A DNA stretch of 64,000 nucleotides. Source: Oryzias latipes (lineage: Eukaryota; Chordata; Actinopteri; Beloniformes; Adrianichthyidae). A program made the position numbers and the translations under genes. Of this stretch, positions 13,201-24,981 are shown piece after piece (the first letter of the stretch is position 1; each line of letters opens with the position of its first letter). Location: NCBI RefSeq assembly GCF_002234675.1, contig NC_019869.2, positions 9,449,015-9,513,014 on the forward strand, given 5' to 3'. Under the pieces are notes generated by a model. The model saw nothing but the letters and a program-made list of their open reading frames with translations, made no database searches and was not told the origin of the DNA.

Positions 13201-13860
13201 TAACTAACGTTTCTTATTGTTCACAATATTGACATATCTTTTTTTGCATTTAAAAAAAATGTGTTTAATGATTTTGCCTCTTCAATTCAAAGATCATTCC
13301 ATGATGAACTGTATTAACACATCTGTCTTTAGCTTTAGTTCGTAATTGAGGTTTCTTAAAAATTGCTTGTCCTTTGAAATTACACTTCTGTGGCATTTTT
13401 ACTATTTAGCCTACTAATACTTTATTTAATAGTTTATATTTATTTTGTAACTAACAGTAAAACACACAAACAGTTTATTTTAAATGTATTATTATTATTA
13501 TTATTATAGTTGTCATCTTTCTTCCCCTTCAATTAATAAACACCTTTTTCCTTGTGCCAAAAGAAAGAAAAACATATGCCTACACCATGTAACACTACCA
13601 AATGTGAATTTATTAGCTTAATCCCATTTCACAACTACATACACAAAATAAGCAACATTTCTTTTTGTTCATAGTATTTGATTTTTTAATATGTTTTTGG
13701 ATCTGGCCTCTTAAAACTGTGGCAGAAGATCATTCCATAACCTGATAACCTGTTTAAAATATTGTTAACTATAGTTTTAAATTAAGGTTTCTTGAAATTT
13801 GCATTTGTAATTACTCTGCTTTTTGTCCTTGTTTTTTTTTAATTTATTTTTATTTTTTTA
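13200..13860. repeat. Two diverged tandem copies of an AT-rich unit
   Basis: About 13205-13390 and 13650-13830 share, in the same order, TTTCTT-TTGTTCA, ATTTTGCCTCTT / TCTGGCCTCTT, AGATCATTCCAT, and AATT-AGGTTTCTT. This looks like an old duplication or two copies of one repeat. No reading frame was found. Confidence 0.5.
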
Positions 13861-14019
13861 CATAATTTGTATATTAAAACGTAAACATGATGCACATTTG
13901 AAATCTTACAGACAAAGCTGTGTGCGTGCCAATGCGACAGCTCACCTGCAGGTGAACCTGTTTATCACAGTTACCTGTGAGGTATAGTTAAAGCATAACC
14001 GGACATTTCAGCAGGATGA

Positions 14020-14115
14020 GAGGCGCGTGACGTTGACGTCAGACGGAATGCTGGCGGCGAACGACGCATTGTTTGGAATAAATGACCCGAAATCCAACTA
14101 CAAAAGCTGCAGGAA
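14020..14115 (+). promoter_or_regulatory. Probable promoter/5' UTR of the poly-Cys coiled-coil gene
   Basis: A locally CG-richer patch contains a full CRE octamer TGACGTCA at 14034-14041, about 75 bases upstream of the start codon, with GGCGCGTGACG and TGGCGGCGAACGACGC around it. No TATA box is obvious. An in-frame TGA lies upstream of the chosen ATG, so the ORF cannot extend further in this exon. Confidence 0.45.
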
Positions 14116-15748
14116 ATGTCCTCTTTTCTCTGCTGCTGTTGCTGCTGCCTAGACGAAAACTCCAGCAGTGAGGTCTGTAAAGAAAAAAGGACATCGTTTT
14201 CTTCATATCTGTTTGCATTTCACTGAAGAGAAACTAATGTGTACGTCATGAACTGCTACTGCTTATGTCTATTAATGTTTACGCACAGCTAAAACTTTGT
14301 ACCCATGCTCTTCTGTCATTGGAATGGGCGCGTGTGTCCAAATATCCTGCATTTTTAAAGCCTAGGGTAACAAACAATATGTTATTTTAAATGTTTTAGA
14401 GGCAGCCTCTGTTGAACTCCAATGTTAAAGGAGAAGATGGAGCTGGAACAACGGCCAGACAGCCCCGTCCAGGACATAGTAAGGCTCTTCTTTGTCTTTT
14501 ATTCATGCTTTACATGAAATTAGTTTATTTGAAGCAACCAATACCCACAAAGAAGAAATATATAATCACAAGAAATATGGAAATAAATATGACTTTGAGT
14601 GTATAATTAATTAGAATATCCACCACCTACAGTTGGAAGAGGCTTGGTGCAAAAAATGTCAAAGCAGTGCAAACCTGGTGGATCTTGCTCCAAGCTTTTT
14701 CTTTCTAAGCTTTAATATGATATATGAAAGACTTGGTGTCTTGTAATTCCATACGGCCACAAACCACAACTATTACTTTTTCCTCCATGATCAATTTTTC
14801 AAACATCCATCCAAGTTTCTGATTGGTCAATTTTCAACCTGGTTTAACTTTCACTGTGCCACGCAGTTTGTCTACGTAGAGCCCAAAACGATCGTAAAAA
14901 TCTGCGTAGCTACACGTAAATGCAAGAGTTTGAGCGCGTAAGCCCGAAAAACACATTACACAAAATTATACAGACTTAAACACGTGTTGCCCTGGGCGTT
15001 GTTAACGTAGCTTAAGAATTTCTCTGTTTTCCTGTTTTTGTTGTGGTGTTTAGATTTTGATTATACTAAGCAAAACGGAAGGCTGCTGATGAGGCGGGTG
15101 AATGTCCCAGAGCTGGATGAAAGGTTTGCTGACCTGGCACAGACCTTCAACGACCATCAAGAAGGCTATGAGACAATGGTCGAGCGTATCAGAAACCTGC
15201 AAAAAGGATACGACTGCACACGCTGTGACCACATGAGCCTCGCTGAATGTGTGGGCAAGATCATGCAGGAGTGGGGTAAGTGAAAGACATATGCAGATAT
15301 ATTATGTTATAGCAGCTAAAGCTTATTCAGATGTGTTTGTTTGACTCCAGATACAAGATTCAAGGTTACCCTAAGGATAAAAGGGTACGACTTCTCTCTA
15401 AGTGTTGTCCCTGTCAGTTTGGAGAGTGAAACTGAGGAAGAACCGCTGCCTCCAGGTCTGCAGCACACTCAGAATGAAGTCAGATATATTTCTGATGGGG
15501 CCAAGGCCACCATCTCAAAGAGTACCACACTTCAAGAGCTTACTAGCTGGCTGCTGCGAAGCCAGAGTACAATGATTGAGCAAGTGCACGAAGCAGCAGA
15601 AAATTACCAAGAGCAAGGAAGATTGAAGGAGAACCTGAAGGAAAATATGATAGAAGTGAGAAGGGCTCAGAGGTTAATACAAGAATACAAGCAGCGGGCT
15701 GGTGAAGTCCTTACAGAAGCTGAAAAGATCGCTAAGGCTCATTTGTAG
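14116..15748 (+). CDS. Unrecognised protein: poly-cysteine N-terminus, CTRC motif, coiled-coil C-terminus
   Basis: Four coding exons, 14116-14172, 14400-14478, 15054-15275 and 15351-15748, all with GT/AG borders. Phases (0, 1, 1) join to 756 nt, 251 aa. The ATG at 14116 is chosen because an in-frame stop lies just upstream and because only this start joins exon 2 in the frame that exons 3-4 need. The N-terminus has six consecutive Cys (residues 6-11) then a Ser/acid stretch and ERQPLL, an acidic-dileucine-like signal. Clustered Cys plus dileucine suggests palmitoylation and sorting to endosomes or lysosomes (inference). The middle (about 46-140) has FDYTKQNGRLLMRRV, CTRCDHMSLAEC and KVTLRIKGYDFSLSVVPV. 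Residues about 190-251 are charged helix, probably coiled coil (RLKENLKENMIEVRRAQRL). No signal peptide or membrane segment. It lies head to head with klhl7 and upstream of fam126a. I cannot name the family. Confidence 0.85.
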
Positions 15749-15902
15749 GCCATCTTTTCTTTAATGGAGTTAATCTGAGACGTGTGCTACACCCTAACAC
15801 AACACAGTCTTTGCAAACCCTCTACACAAGTTGAGTATTAATTTTACCAAAATATATCAACCTGCAAAATACAATTGTCAATCAGTGTACAGAATCTGCT
15901 AT
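15749..15902 (+). other. 3' flank of the unrecognised gene
   Basis: Short presumed 3' UTR. No AATAAA is seen before the hAT remnant that starts at 15903, so the true polyadenylation site may lie within the repeat. Confidence 0.4.
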
Positions 15903-17659
15903 CAGGGGCGCAAAAAGTGGGAATGCAGTATATGGGGCGCAGGCCTACAGAGGACGCCAAACCGAAGTTTAGAAAGTCATTTATAGTTTGTATTTTTTTA
16001 ATTTCAAAGCTGTGCACATAGATATGATGTGATCAGTAACAGAAGCACTGATTGGGTGCCCCCGCCTCAGCTGCTCCTCCTTGCCTTCCCTTGAGTCGTG
16101 CACTGAGAGCGCGCTCCGGCATGTAGTCATCTGATGACAGTGCGCTAAAGATGGAAAGGCAAAAGAAACAAACAATTAAGGGCTCAAAACAGAAAATGCC
16201 AGAGATGTAGAGGGAATGAAGAAAAGTTCTTCTAAATGGTTGAGAGACAGCAGGTACATTATAGCAGTGATAAAAACAGGCTTGTCAACATTCAGGTTAA
16301 AGCTACCAGTAAAATGGTCACAAGTGTTTTGCAACTATACTGAGCAGGATTTATAGTATCAATAATCATGAAGAGAAAATAAAGGAGCTTGTTTGTACAG
16401 ATTTTGTTTCAGACAGACATAAATAACTTCTTTAACAATAAACTGAAATGGTTTTTATCGCATGATAGTAACAGCACTAAATAATGATAAAAGCTGCTCC
16501 TAATTGAAGAAGTAGGGAGGAGTATGTGTGATGTGGCTTAGATGGGGCTTTTGTTTTTATTTTTATATCGTTAAAAGCTTGGATAATTATTGTTTTTTGA
16601 GTGACTATTTAGTTTACAGCCTATTGCTTTTAAAATCATTATGGCGGAACGATACTTTGGATTTTAGCTGAACATTTGGAGATGTTTAACAACAATAAAT
16701 ATATGCTATTCTATACCACCACTAACTGATATCCAACAAAAATATAATTTAAAATAAAACAAAAAAATCTATTTTTACATTACATTTTTACAGTTTAGTC
16801 ACTGTATTCTTTTAAAATCTTCCTAACACAAAGTTAATATCACACAGCTGTGAGGATGGAGAGAAAGAATCAGGACAGATGGAGAAAAGAAACAGGTTGG
16901 TCTTATGGTGGACGTTCAGGGAAAACCCAGTTCATACCAAGTCAGTCATTTTGAAATAGTATTCTTCATTTTAGAAAACATACATTAGCAAGATGTTTAA
17001 TTCATTTAAAATAAATAATTGTTGCTTGGCCATATGATTTAGTGGAGAAGAACACAGGCAAGAGGTGAAGCACACAGACATGAGGTTGGTGATGCATCTG
17101 ATATCAAAGAGAGCAGTAATGACTTCAGGTAGGAATAATTAAACTATTGAAGCCAAAAAAACCCAGATGCTCCTTCTGGTTCGAAGTTCTGCTGACCACC
17201 GCTTCACTGTGGCCTTCTGCAAATAAGTGCAGGCATAGATGACAAGTCAGTCACAACAGAGAAGAACGAGGAGAGAGGTTCAGATGATGATGATGATAAC
17301 GAGAAAGAGAGACGATCAGCTGATGATGAAGAGGGAGAAGAAGAGAGGTGCAGAGGAGGGGGCTGGTGAATTCCTTCCTCAGAAGATCCTTCTGAATGGC
17401 CTTCACCTCACAAAACTGGGGACTCGTTGAGGCAACAATGGTTGAAAATGGCTCAAAAAGTTTCTGGGCCACATCTAAGATCAGTTAGGGAGTAAATCGG
17501 TTTATACATTTAAACAAAGAAAGTGTTGTAGGGGTGTTTAGCTTTAGGAGGGGTGGATGGGGCGTTTTATAATGTGCATTTATGTCTGTGTGTGCGTGGT
17601 GGTGGTGGGGGTTATAATGTGATCGCAAACCCCTATAAAGTTGGGTAGTTGCGCCCCTG
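15903..17659. mobile_element. Old hAT element remnant with CAGGGGCGCAA termini
   Basis: CAGGGGCGCAA at 15903 and its exact reverse complement TTGCGCCCCTG ending at 17659 form 11-bp inverted termini. Flanks are TCTGCTAT and TCTGCATT, an 8-bp duplication with two mismatches. The interior (about 1.75 kb) has short stop-broken coding-like pieces, such as a Lys/Arg-rich frame near 16150 (MERQKKQTIKGSKQK) that recalls the basic leader before hAT zinc fingers. No intact transposase. Confidence 0.75.
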
Positions 17660-20600
17660 TCTGCATTATTGTTATAAAAATCGCCGTCTTTCTTTGGAAA
17701 TAGCACAGTTTAAGTCTCTACTTTTATTATTCAAATATATTTTTAATTGGTCATTAAAATGTATAGTTAAACAGATTTGTCAATACATTGATATGAACTC
17801 TTTAATACTTTTTTAAAAATATTATGAAAGTATATATTTTAATGTTTAACATAATAATAGAAATGTTTTTTTTCATTAGACACCATTATTTTGTCATGTC
17901 CTTTATGATGAAAATGTACTTTAAGAATAACAACCAACAATATTTTAAAAACTCAATAACTTTTACATCAATCTAAAGCTCCTTGTGTATTTTTTTGCTG
18001 GCAATGTTTTTTTGTGAGGTCAAAATTAATATTTAATTATTAATTAAAATCATTTTTGTGTTGAGTAACACCACAAACCTGTATATAATGACCCCCCCCC
18101 TACTAAATACAAATGTGTGATCTATAAGTGCATATCCATCAGGAAGTGCCAACCCAAAAGTCTTTTGGACCTCTCGACATCAGAGGGAGTCAGGTCTGCC
18201 TTTATATGTATTTATTGTCATCTATGTTGTGAAACTGATTTGGTCAACCCCTATAACATGACAATAAATTAGAAAACTTCTACTGAATATTATATTTAAA
18301 TTCTGTTCTTCATGCATACCATGTGATCTATTCGTAGTGTCAGGACATGAAGCAGCAGTGTGAAAAAATCTCACCTGTCAGACTCAACCCCGTTATGTTT
18401 TAGTGTACGGGGGGTTAAAAAAGTGTGGCGAGGTCAAGATTTTTATACCTTCATTATTTCATTATTGTAAAAATGATCATTTATTACAATCAAAATGATC
18501 GTACTTGCATGCATGCTGAATACGATTTCTGTTCCATGCTAAAGATTTGAATGATTAGATTTGATTGAAGAAATGCTAGTGAAAATGCACTGGGGAAGTC
18601 TGGAGTCTATAGGTAAATGGTGCATTCTAAACTATGATGATGACTTGTGTCCAGGTGTCATCGTAAACATTCAGGTGCAGATCAAATGCGTGCATCCTAT
18701 TGGGTCAAATAGGTTCTTTTGGATTTCTTGAACTTATACCACCCCCACTGAATGTGACTAAGCACCATGTGGAAGTCCTGAGAAGAGATGCGGAATCAAC
18801 TCACATTTGAATTTTATTATTTTGCTCCTAAAGTGTAGTTGTCTCTTAAAGGGGTGACTGTTACCACACCTCCCATTGGACTTTTTATGTCTACTCGCAA
18901 ACACATACATACACTACAGAATGTTGCACTTGAGTGATTCACGCTGTTGTTTATATACTGTTGGTTGTTTTGGCTCATTATAATAAAACTCTATTAGACT
19001 ATGCTTCAATTTGTATCTGGTTTTCTTTTGGATATAAAATGACATACATAAAAGTCTTAAAAAAGAATTTAATGAATAAGTAGGTCTCTAAATCAGTATT
19101 TAGCATTATGTATGTCATTTCAAATCTGTCACCATCTTCAACTCTGTTATGCTGTTTTAACTCCATAACACCAATATTTTCAGATATTATTTATTAAAAA
19201 TGATAAAAATGTTTTAATGTTTGTTGATTTTTTTCTAAAAATCTTGAGAACTCTCATATGTTTGGTGTTTTATATAGCAATTCTTAAATTAATCAATTTT
19301 TTAATGAAAATGCTTTCACTGATTATTTGTGAGCATTCAGTTTAATCTGATTGTATTACTCTTGAATGTGTTCTGTATGGTGGAGTGAAATAAAATAAAT
19401 ACAAAGATGAGAATAAAGAAAAGAATGAGAGAAATATTTCAACATTTTACAAGAATATACTCATAAATGTATTACCTACAAAGTTGTAATTTTACAAGGA
19501 AATATCAGAGCTTTTTGAAAAGTAATATTGTAATTTTATAAAAATTAAAATGTTTATTAACAGAAAAGGTAAAACAGATTAAGTGAGATTTTTAAGCAGT
19601 GTGACATTCATCCCTGTGCTTTGATTGTCTGCAATAAGAAATAAAATTTTCATCTTCTTTCTTAAAACACTTTAAATGCTAAATGTAACATTTTATTTTG
19701 AAAAACGTGATTTTTTTTTTGGTAAAATAACTACTTTTTGAAACATAAATCTACAACTTTATATTTTTCTCTTGATTTCATGACTTGATTCTCATATTTT
19801 TGCTGATGTTTCCTTCTTGTATGGTTTTTATTAAAGTAAAAATTAATTTGTCGAATGTCCAATTCGTCCAATTAATCCAATGTATTTTTTTATTTAAAGA
19901 ATTTAAGTATACTTGCATAACATGTAGACAAGGTGCATCCAAACACATGAAAACACAATGAAATTTCAACACAAAATAGTTACAGGAAGGGGCATGTAAG
20001 TAAGGCATAAGTTAACAAATGCTAAACAAAGAATAATAAAAATAAAATGAAAAAAAATAAGAGAAAAAAAATCAACTAACAGGGTGGTACAAATTACAAC
20101 CTCTTTGAGAGTATTAATATGTTTGAGAGTGTTATAAAATTAATGAAATTCAGAAAATAAAACATAGTTTAACTCTGCATTCATGTATATAAAATTTGGT
20201 TTGAAAAATTAATAAATTAACTAACAATATTTTTATGTTTCTCTTATAAACACTAATATGAGTAATTACCGGTACATGTTTAAAGTGTATGACACTATTA
20301 ATTTTTAATTTACTATTTATGGATGGTTCCTGGTTTTTTTGGTTCAGACAAAGGCTTTGTGTCTCCATTTACTAACAGAAGGTGGCACTACAGCCCTATT
20401 TTCCAGAGTAATATTTAACGTTCCTGTCAAAATTCATTCCTGCTCAGTGCAAACCAGTAGATGTCATTTAATATGTAAAAAAAAAACAAGCCTGTGTATC
20501 TCTAAATCCCCTAAGATAAATAATTAATCGCTTAAAATGTGTCTGCTTATCACAGTATTTAAATGGCGAATGTTAAGTGAAGCCTGCTTGACTTGGTTAA

Positions 20601-20689
20601 GGATTGTAAACGTGTAGTGTTTGACAGATTCCAGCTCTTATTTTGAAATCTGATTTGAAACCGCAACTGTTGCAATATAAAATAGACAT
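17660..20689. other. AT-rich intergenic DNA without recognisable genes
   Basis: The longest frames are under 80 codons and lack domain-like composition. Degenerate low-complexity tracts of the TTTTACAAGGAAATATC type lie at about 19430-19600 and 19690-19790. A poly-C run lies near 18091-18099. Nothing else can be supported. Confidence 0.5.
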
Positions 20690-21287
20690 TTGCCGTTTCC
20701 ACAATTCTGCCAGAAACAACCCGAAACCTGCGCCCATTTATTTTGGTCTTGTGAATTCACATACAAATTTTGGAAAAACTTTAACAAATTTATCTCCAAC
20801 TCTATTTTTGCTGTTTTACAACTTTATTATAAAAACATACTATTTGGTTTTCATAGCTTTGATGTCAAAGATCGAGATGCTTTCTTTTGCATAAACATGT
20901 TATTATTTATGGCTAAATTCCAAATTCACAAAAGCAAATTTTCTAATAAAAAAACTGATTTCTTTGTGTTCAAACTGGAACTGCAGCAATATTTAAACTT
21001 GATTTCAGCTTCAAAAAATACAAAAGCTCACAAAACAATTAACATTTGTAAATCTTTTGGAATGATAACATAAGTTTACTCTCGCATTTTCTCTTTTTAT
21101 TTTATCTATTTTTTTTTCTATATTTACTTTTTTTATTTTTTGTATGTGTTGCTAATATTTAGAATCTTTCTAAGAATGTAACATGTTTAGTCTGTATTCA
21201 GAAGTGTAATTATTTTTAATTTTTCATTTGGTGGTTCTGTATGTTGCAATTGTTCAATAAAAAAAAAAGAAATTGCCGTTTCCACAA
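20690..21287 (+). mobile_element. 5'-truncated L1/Tx1-like LINE insertion with 15-bp target duplication
   Basis: The direct repeat TTGCCGTTTCCACAA occurs exactly at 20690-20704 and 21273-21287. Between them is the 3' end of a plus-strand LINE. Its frame contains the L1-clade ORF2 C-terminal motif of the form C-x-E-x-x-H-L-F-W-x-C (ETCAHLFWSCEFTYKFW), then an AT-rich 3' UTR ending in CAATAAAAAAAAAAGAA. Severe 5' truncation, an A-rich tail and a long perfect duplication are the mark of target-primed reverse transcription. The intact duplication implies a fairly recent event. Confidence 0.92.
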
Positions 21288-21599
21288 ATCATTTTGAAAT
21301 CGCTCCACGAGGGATTTAACAATGGGCTTTTATTGTGTTATATTATAAACTTATGTATGTACAAAGGTAAGTATTTAATAAAGGAAAAAAACAAATGATA
21401 TAAAAATAAAGCCAACTATTTGTTTAAATGTCATGGTTAGTCTAAAGCGAAGTGGTTATATCATAAATCGTTATCAATATAAAGTCTTTACAGTTCTTTC
21501 CTTAAAAAAACGTCTAACATTTTTCTTTAATTAATTTACTTGATTAATTGCATTTGATGTATTGATTTTTATATAGCAGGACCATTCGACTGTCAAAAA

Positions 21600-21907
21600 C
21601 TGCAGCTGACATGGACAACCAGACTTGATTGCAGTAACTGTTCGTTTGCTGACGGCAGCTCGAATTTGATTGAACAATGCGTCCAGGAGGCGTGGCTATT
21701 GATGACGATCTGTGTACTGATTGGCTTAAAACTCTGTCACTCCACGTAGATCGTGTCCCATTGATTAGTGGAGAAAGTAGTGAAGATGGAAGGAGGCGAC
21801 AATGCTGAAAAGAAGAAATGTATGTATTAGCAGGGTGATATCAATTTGTTCACCTCTTCGGACCAGCAGAGGACTTTGATACCAGGAACCTGGCAGATAG
21901 CATGAAA
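21600..21907 (+). promoter_or_regulatory. fam126a: Probable fam126a promoter and non-coding first exon
   Basis: A more CG-rich patch with an inverted CCAAT-like box (GATTGGCTTA near 21719) leads into a transcribed-looking segment ending at 21907 with a strong donor (AAA then GTAAGT). Vertebrate FAM126A has a non-coding first exon and a long first intron; the next exon (32974) begins in 5' UTR, so this exon fits. It holds a 14-codon upstream ORF starting near 21786. An independent gene's exon cannot be excluded. Confidence 0.5.
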
Positions 21908-23116
21908 GTAAGTAAAGAGGAAGTTGGTTCACTTAGCGCTTTAGCTGCGCTAGCTAACTAGCTAATCTGGATGCAGCCGCGGCGACAGCTCGGTCCGTAA
22001 CAGCAAGCGCATGACGGCGGAAGATAGATTTACACATTTTGGCTAATATCCATGAGGAAAAAACGCCAACTGAACAACCGGAGTTGTTCATAGTTTTTTT
22101 TAAGTAACACTTTTGTTAATGAGGAGTTTAACATTCCTGTAGAGAACCTGTGTGTACTCGGTAGGTAGCAATTTAGGTCCTTATTTTGATTTATTTCCAA
22201 ATAAATCTATTTAATATTGATTTTAAAAAGAGCAGAAAAGTTGTCATTAATATCCGCTTGTTTTAATTTTTGCTACAGATATCCACAATCCAGATAAGAG
22301 ACTTTGTACCCACTGTCTGTGGGTGTGTTTTGATGAGATATTTGTGATGATTTAATGCTGAGAGTATGCACATGTGAGAGGAAGTGAAACGACTACAAGC
22401 TAGTTCCGAAACGGTTTCAATCATTCGTTTTAAAAGTTGTGATAAGATTAGACTTTTCTTCCCTCTAATCTGCTAGTTTGGGGTTTTCTAAAGCGACCTG
22501 TGAAAAGATTGACCTCCCAAAGCTTGGTTTAAATGGGATTCCAGAGAAACCCATTCAATGATGATGCTTTTCCACCTCGAAGCCCCTTCTTCCTAAAACC
22601 GCTTCATTTGTTTGGCACTACTGTACTTCAGTGCTGAGGCATCTTAAAGATTTCTGGGGATGCTCATTCATCTGCAATGATTTAATCAAAGTAAAAATAA
22701 ATAAATAAAAGCAGTAAGATTGGCTTATTCTTTTATTATTGAAGACATTTCCCTTTTTTATCCAGCAGGCTGGATCCATCCTGAAAACATTAAGGCAAAG
22801 TATTAAAAATACAATAAGAACATTAAGCAAGGGATAAAAATTCAAAATCAATGAATAAATAAAACCAAACACAAAATTATGGTTACTTTGCTAAAGTAAA
22901 AGTTATGCAGGACCCCCCCCCCCCAACTATTTGTTAGGGGGGCATTTATATAACAAGTCTTATCACTGTTATTATCATTTCATTGGCTTTTATTATCTGA
23001 AGGTACCCCCTATGGTAACAACAACTGCTTTCATTTTTTAAGAAGACAAGGCAATCTTTAGGAGACAATATGTTTTCTTAGGTCTTAGACCAAAAGAAAA
23101 ACCCAAACATATATAC

Positions 23117-23262
23117 TTAACCTCTTAAGACATGTGCTGATTATGTGAGCTAACCTCCTAAACAAGTGTTCACAGGGCTTCACTTCAGCAGAATTTACCA
23201 TTGTGGTAACACAACCCAAAATGTGATGTTCATGCATGTGGGCGCCTGGTCTTAGAGGTTAA
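23117..23262. mobile_element. Small piggyBac-like MITE (TTAACCTCTTAAGAC termini)
   Basis: TTAACCTCTTAAGAC at the left and GTCTTAGAGGTTAA at the right form imperfect inverted termini, each with TTAA at its edge, the piggyBac target-site signature. Only about 146 bp, non-coding. Confidence 0.65.
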
Positions 23263-23286
23263 ATAACATCAATCCAAGTAGGAAAT

Positions 23287-23670
23287 AAGCCTGCAATAAA
23301 TGAGGGAAACTCGCGATATTTGGTGATCAATATTGATCACTATTATTACTTGCGATATATGAACAAATAGGAAAACAACCAAAAACATAATTTCCATTTC
23401 ACTGCAGTTCAATTTAAATAAGAGTCAGCATACAAGTGTAAATAAAACTAGTCTACATGGGAGGCGAGCGTCTAACATCAAAGGGCTTCATCTGATTGGT
23501 CGATTGCATAAAGGGATTTATTTTATGCGTTGAATGATTCAAGCTGCCATAAGATCGTTTTAGCACATTTGAAGTAACCATTTGCTGCAGTTTTGCCGTC
23601 TTTTGTGATTATGCATATTGCCTATGATATCGTGATAACGATAAATTTGCAATTTATTGTGCAGACCTAG
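23287..23670. mobile_element. hAT-type MITE with 8-bp duplication TAGGAAAT
   Basis: Flanked by TAGGAAAT at 23279-23286 and 23671-23678. The right end TTTATTGTGCAGACCTAG and interior strings such as TGATCAATATTGATCAC and ATAACGATAAATTTGCA match the family with TAGGCCTGCACAATA termini seen at 62177-63240. The left end is diverged. Confidence 0.8.
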
Positions 23671-24981
23671 TAGGAAATGTAATTGTTCTCCAAACAAATG
23701 TAGATGGAATCATTATCTACATTATTTTCTGGCTGTTTTTGACCAGATAGCCCTGACGCTCACAGAGCTTAGGGGCTCGTAGCCTATTTTTTAAAATGAA
23801 TGGATCAACATCTCAATGCAGTTTAACACGATTGTTTTGTTTTTAAATTTCTTTTCACAAAGGTGCGTTTTATATTTTAAAGAACATTATCATGCAAATA
23901 GCTTCACAGAACATATTTAAAACACTTCTTTCTTTCTGTATTCAAAGTCACATTGCATGCCAAACATATTATCAGGTATTTTTCCGTGACGAGCAATCGC
24001 AGATTAAAGAGAGCGGAGGAAATCAAAAAGTTTTGAGAAGCAAATTTTAAAAGGAGTCCCCCTCAGGCGCATATTAAGGAAGACGGGGAACTGAAAAGGA
24101 TGAAATGCATCTCTCACTTATCGGTATAAGGGAGAGTAGATTTTCTGAAAGACTTTTACTTTGTCCATTCTTAGCATCCCCACCACCAAAACCCACCAAC
24201 TCTCATCTCTGTCGCTGCAGGCAGTTTTCTGTTTGTGAGAAGAAAAGAAGAGACGAACATGCTATCCATCCACATTTTTCTGGTGTACCTTCAACCTGCT
24301 TTTGTGTAGTACTTAAAGGGGGGAAAATAGTTGTATGGGACAGCATGAACTCAGGGCAAGAGGATCTAAATAAAGATGTCAGTAAACAACGTGACAAAGG
24401 AGTGTTATAAATTGTTAATCGAGGGCAAAGAAGATTCTTTAGGTGGTTAAAAAGGACACCTATGTGGGTCAGATGTTTAGGTCATAAATCTTTGGTATAA
24501 TCGCTCAGATTCTTTTTTTATTTAGCTGTAAGGTTGGAAAGATTTGGCAGTCAAGCCTCCATCATCGGAAACATGTTTAAAAAACTCAGTTTTCACTGGA
24601 ATGGGTCTTTAAGTCATCTGTGAATTCAAGAGGGGGTTTGTTTGACTTTTTTAAGCCGTCTCATTATAAGCTGTATTGTCACTGTCACCAGAACCTGGGG
24701 CTCGATGCAGCTGCACCCTGCACCACAGGAAAAAGCAGCCGAGGCAGCTCGGCCACTAGCAAAACCAACCACTTCATCTCTCTGTTTTTTATCTTCCCTT
24801 CCCCACTTTTAAGCCTTTATTCTTATTGGTCCTTTCACTTCCTTAGTTAAAAAAAGGTTCCTAAAAAGTGCAAAAGGAAATGAGATAATCAGCAGGGACG
24901 GGAAGGCCTGCAATTCATTCTCACTCGGCTTTTCTTCAGTTCTCTAATAACCAACTTTTAGAGGTATGTCATTCCAAATTT

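Noticed and set aside
14412..14606. Reading exon 2 of the unrecognised gene as a start exon (MLKEKMELEQRPDSP frame)
   Set aside because: That frame ends in phase 0 at 14478 and would hit a stop soon after the 15054 acceptor; the frame from the 14116 ATG fits exons 3-4.
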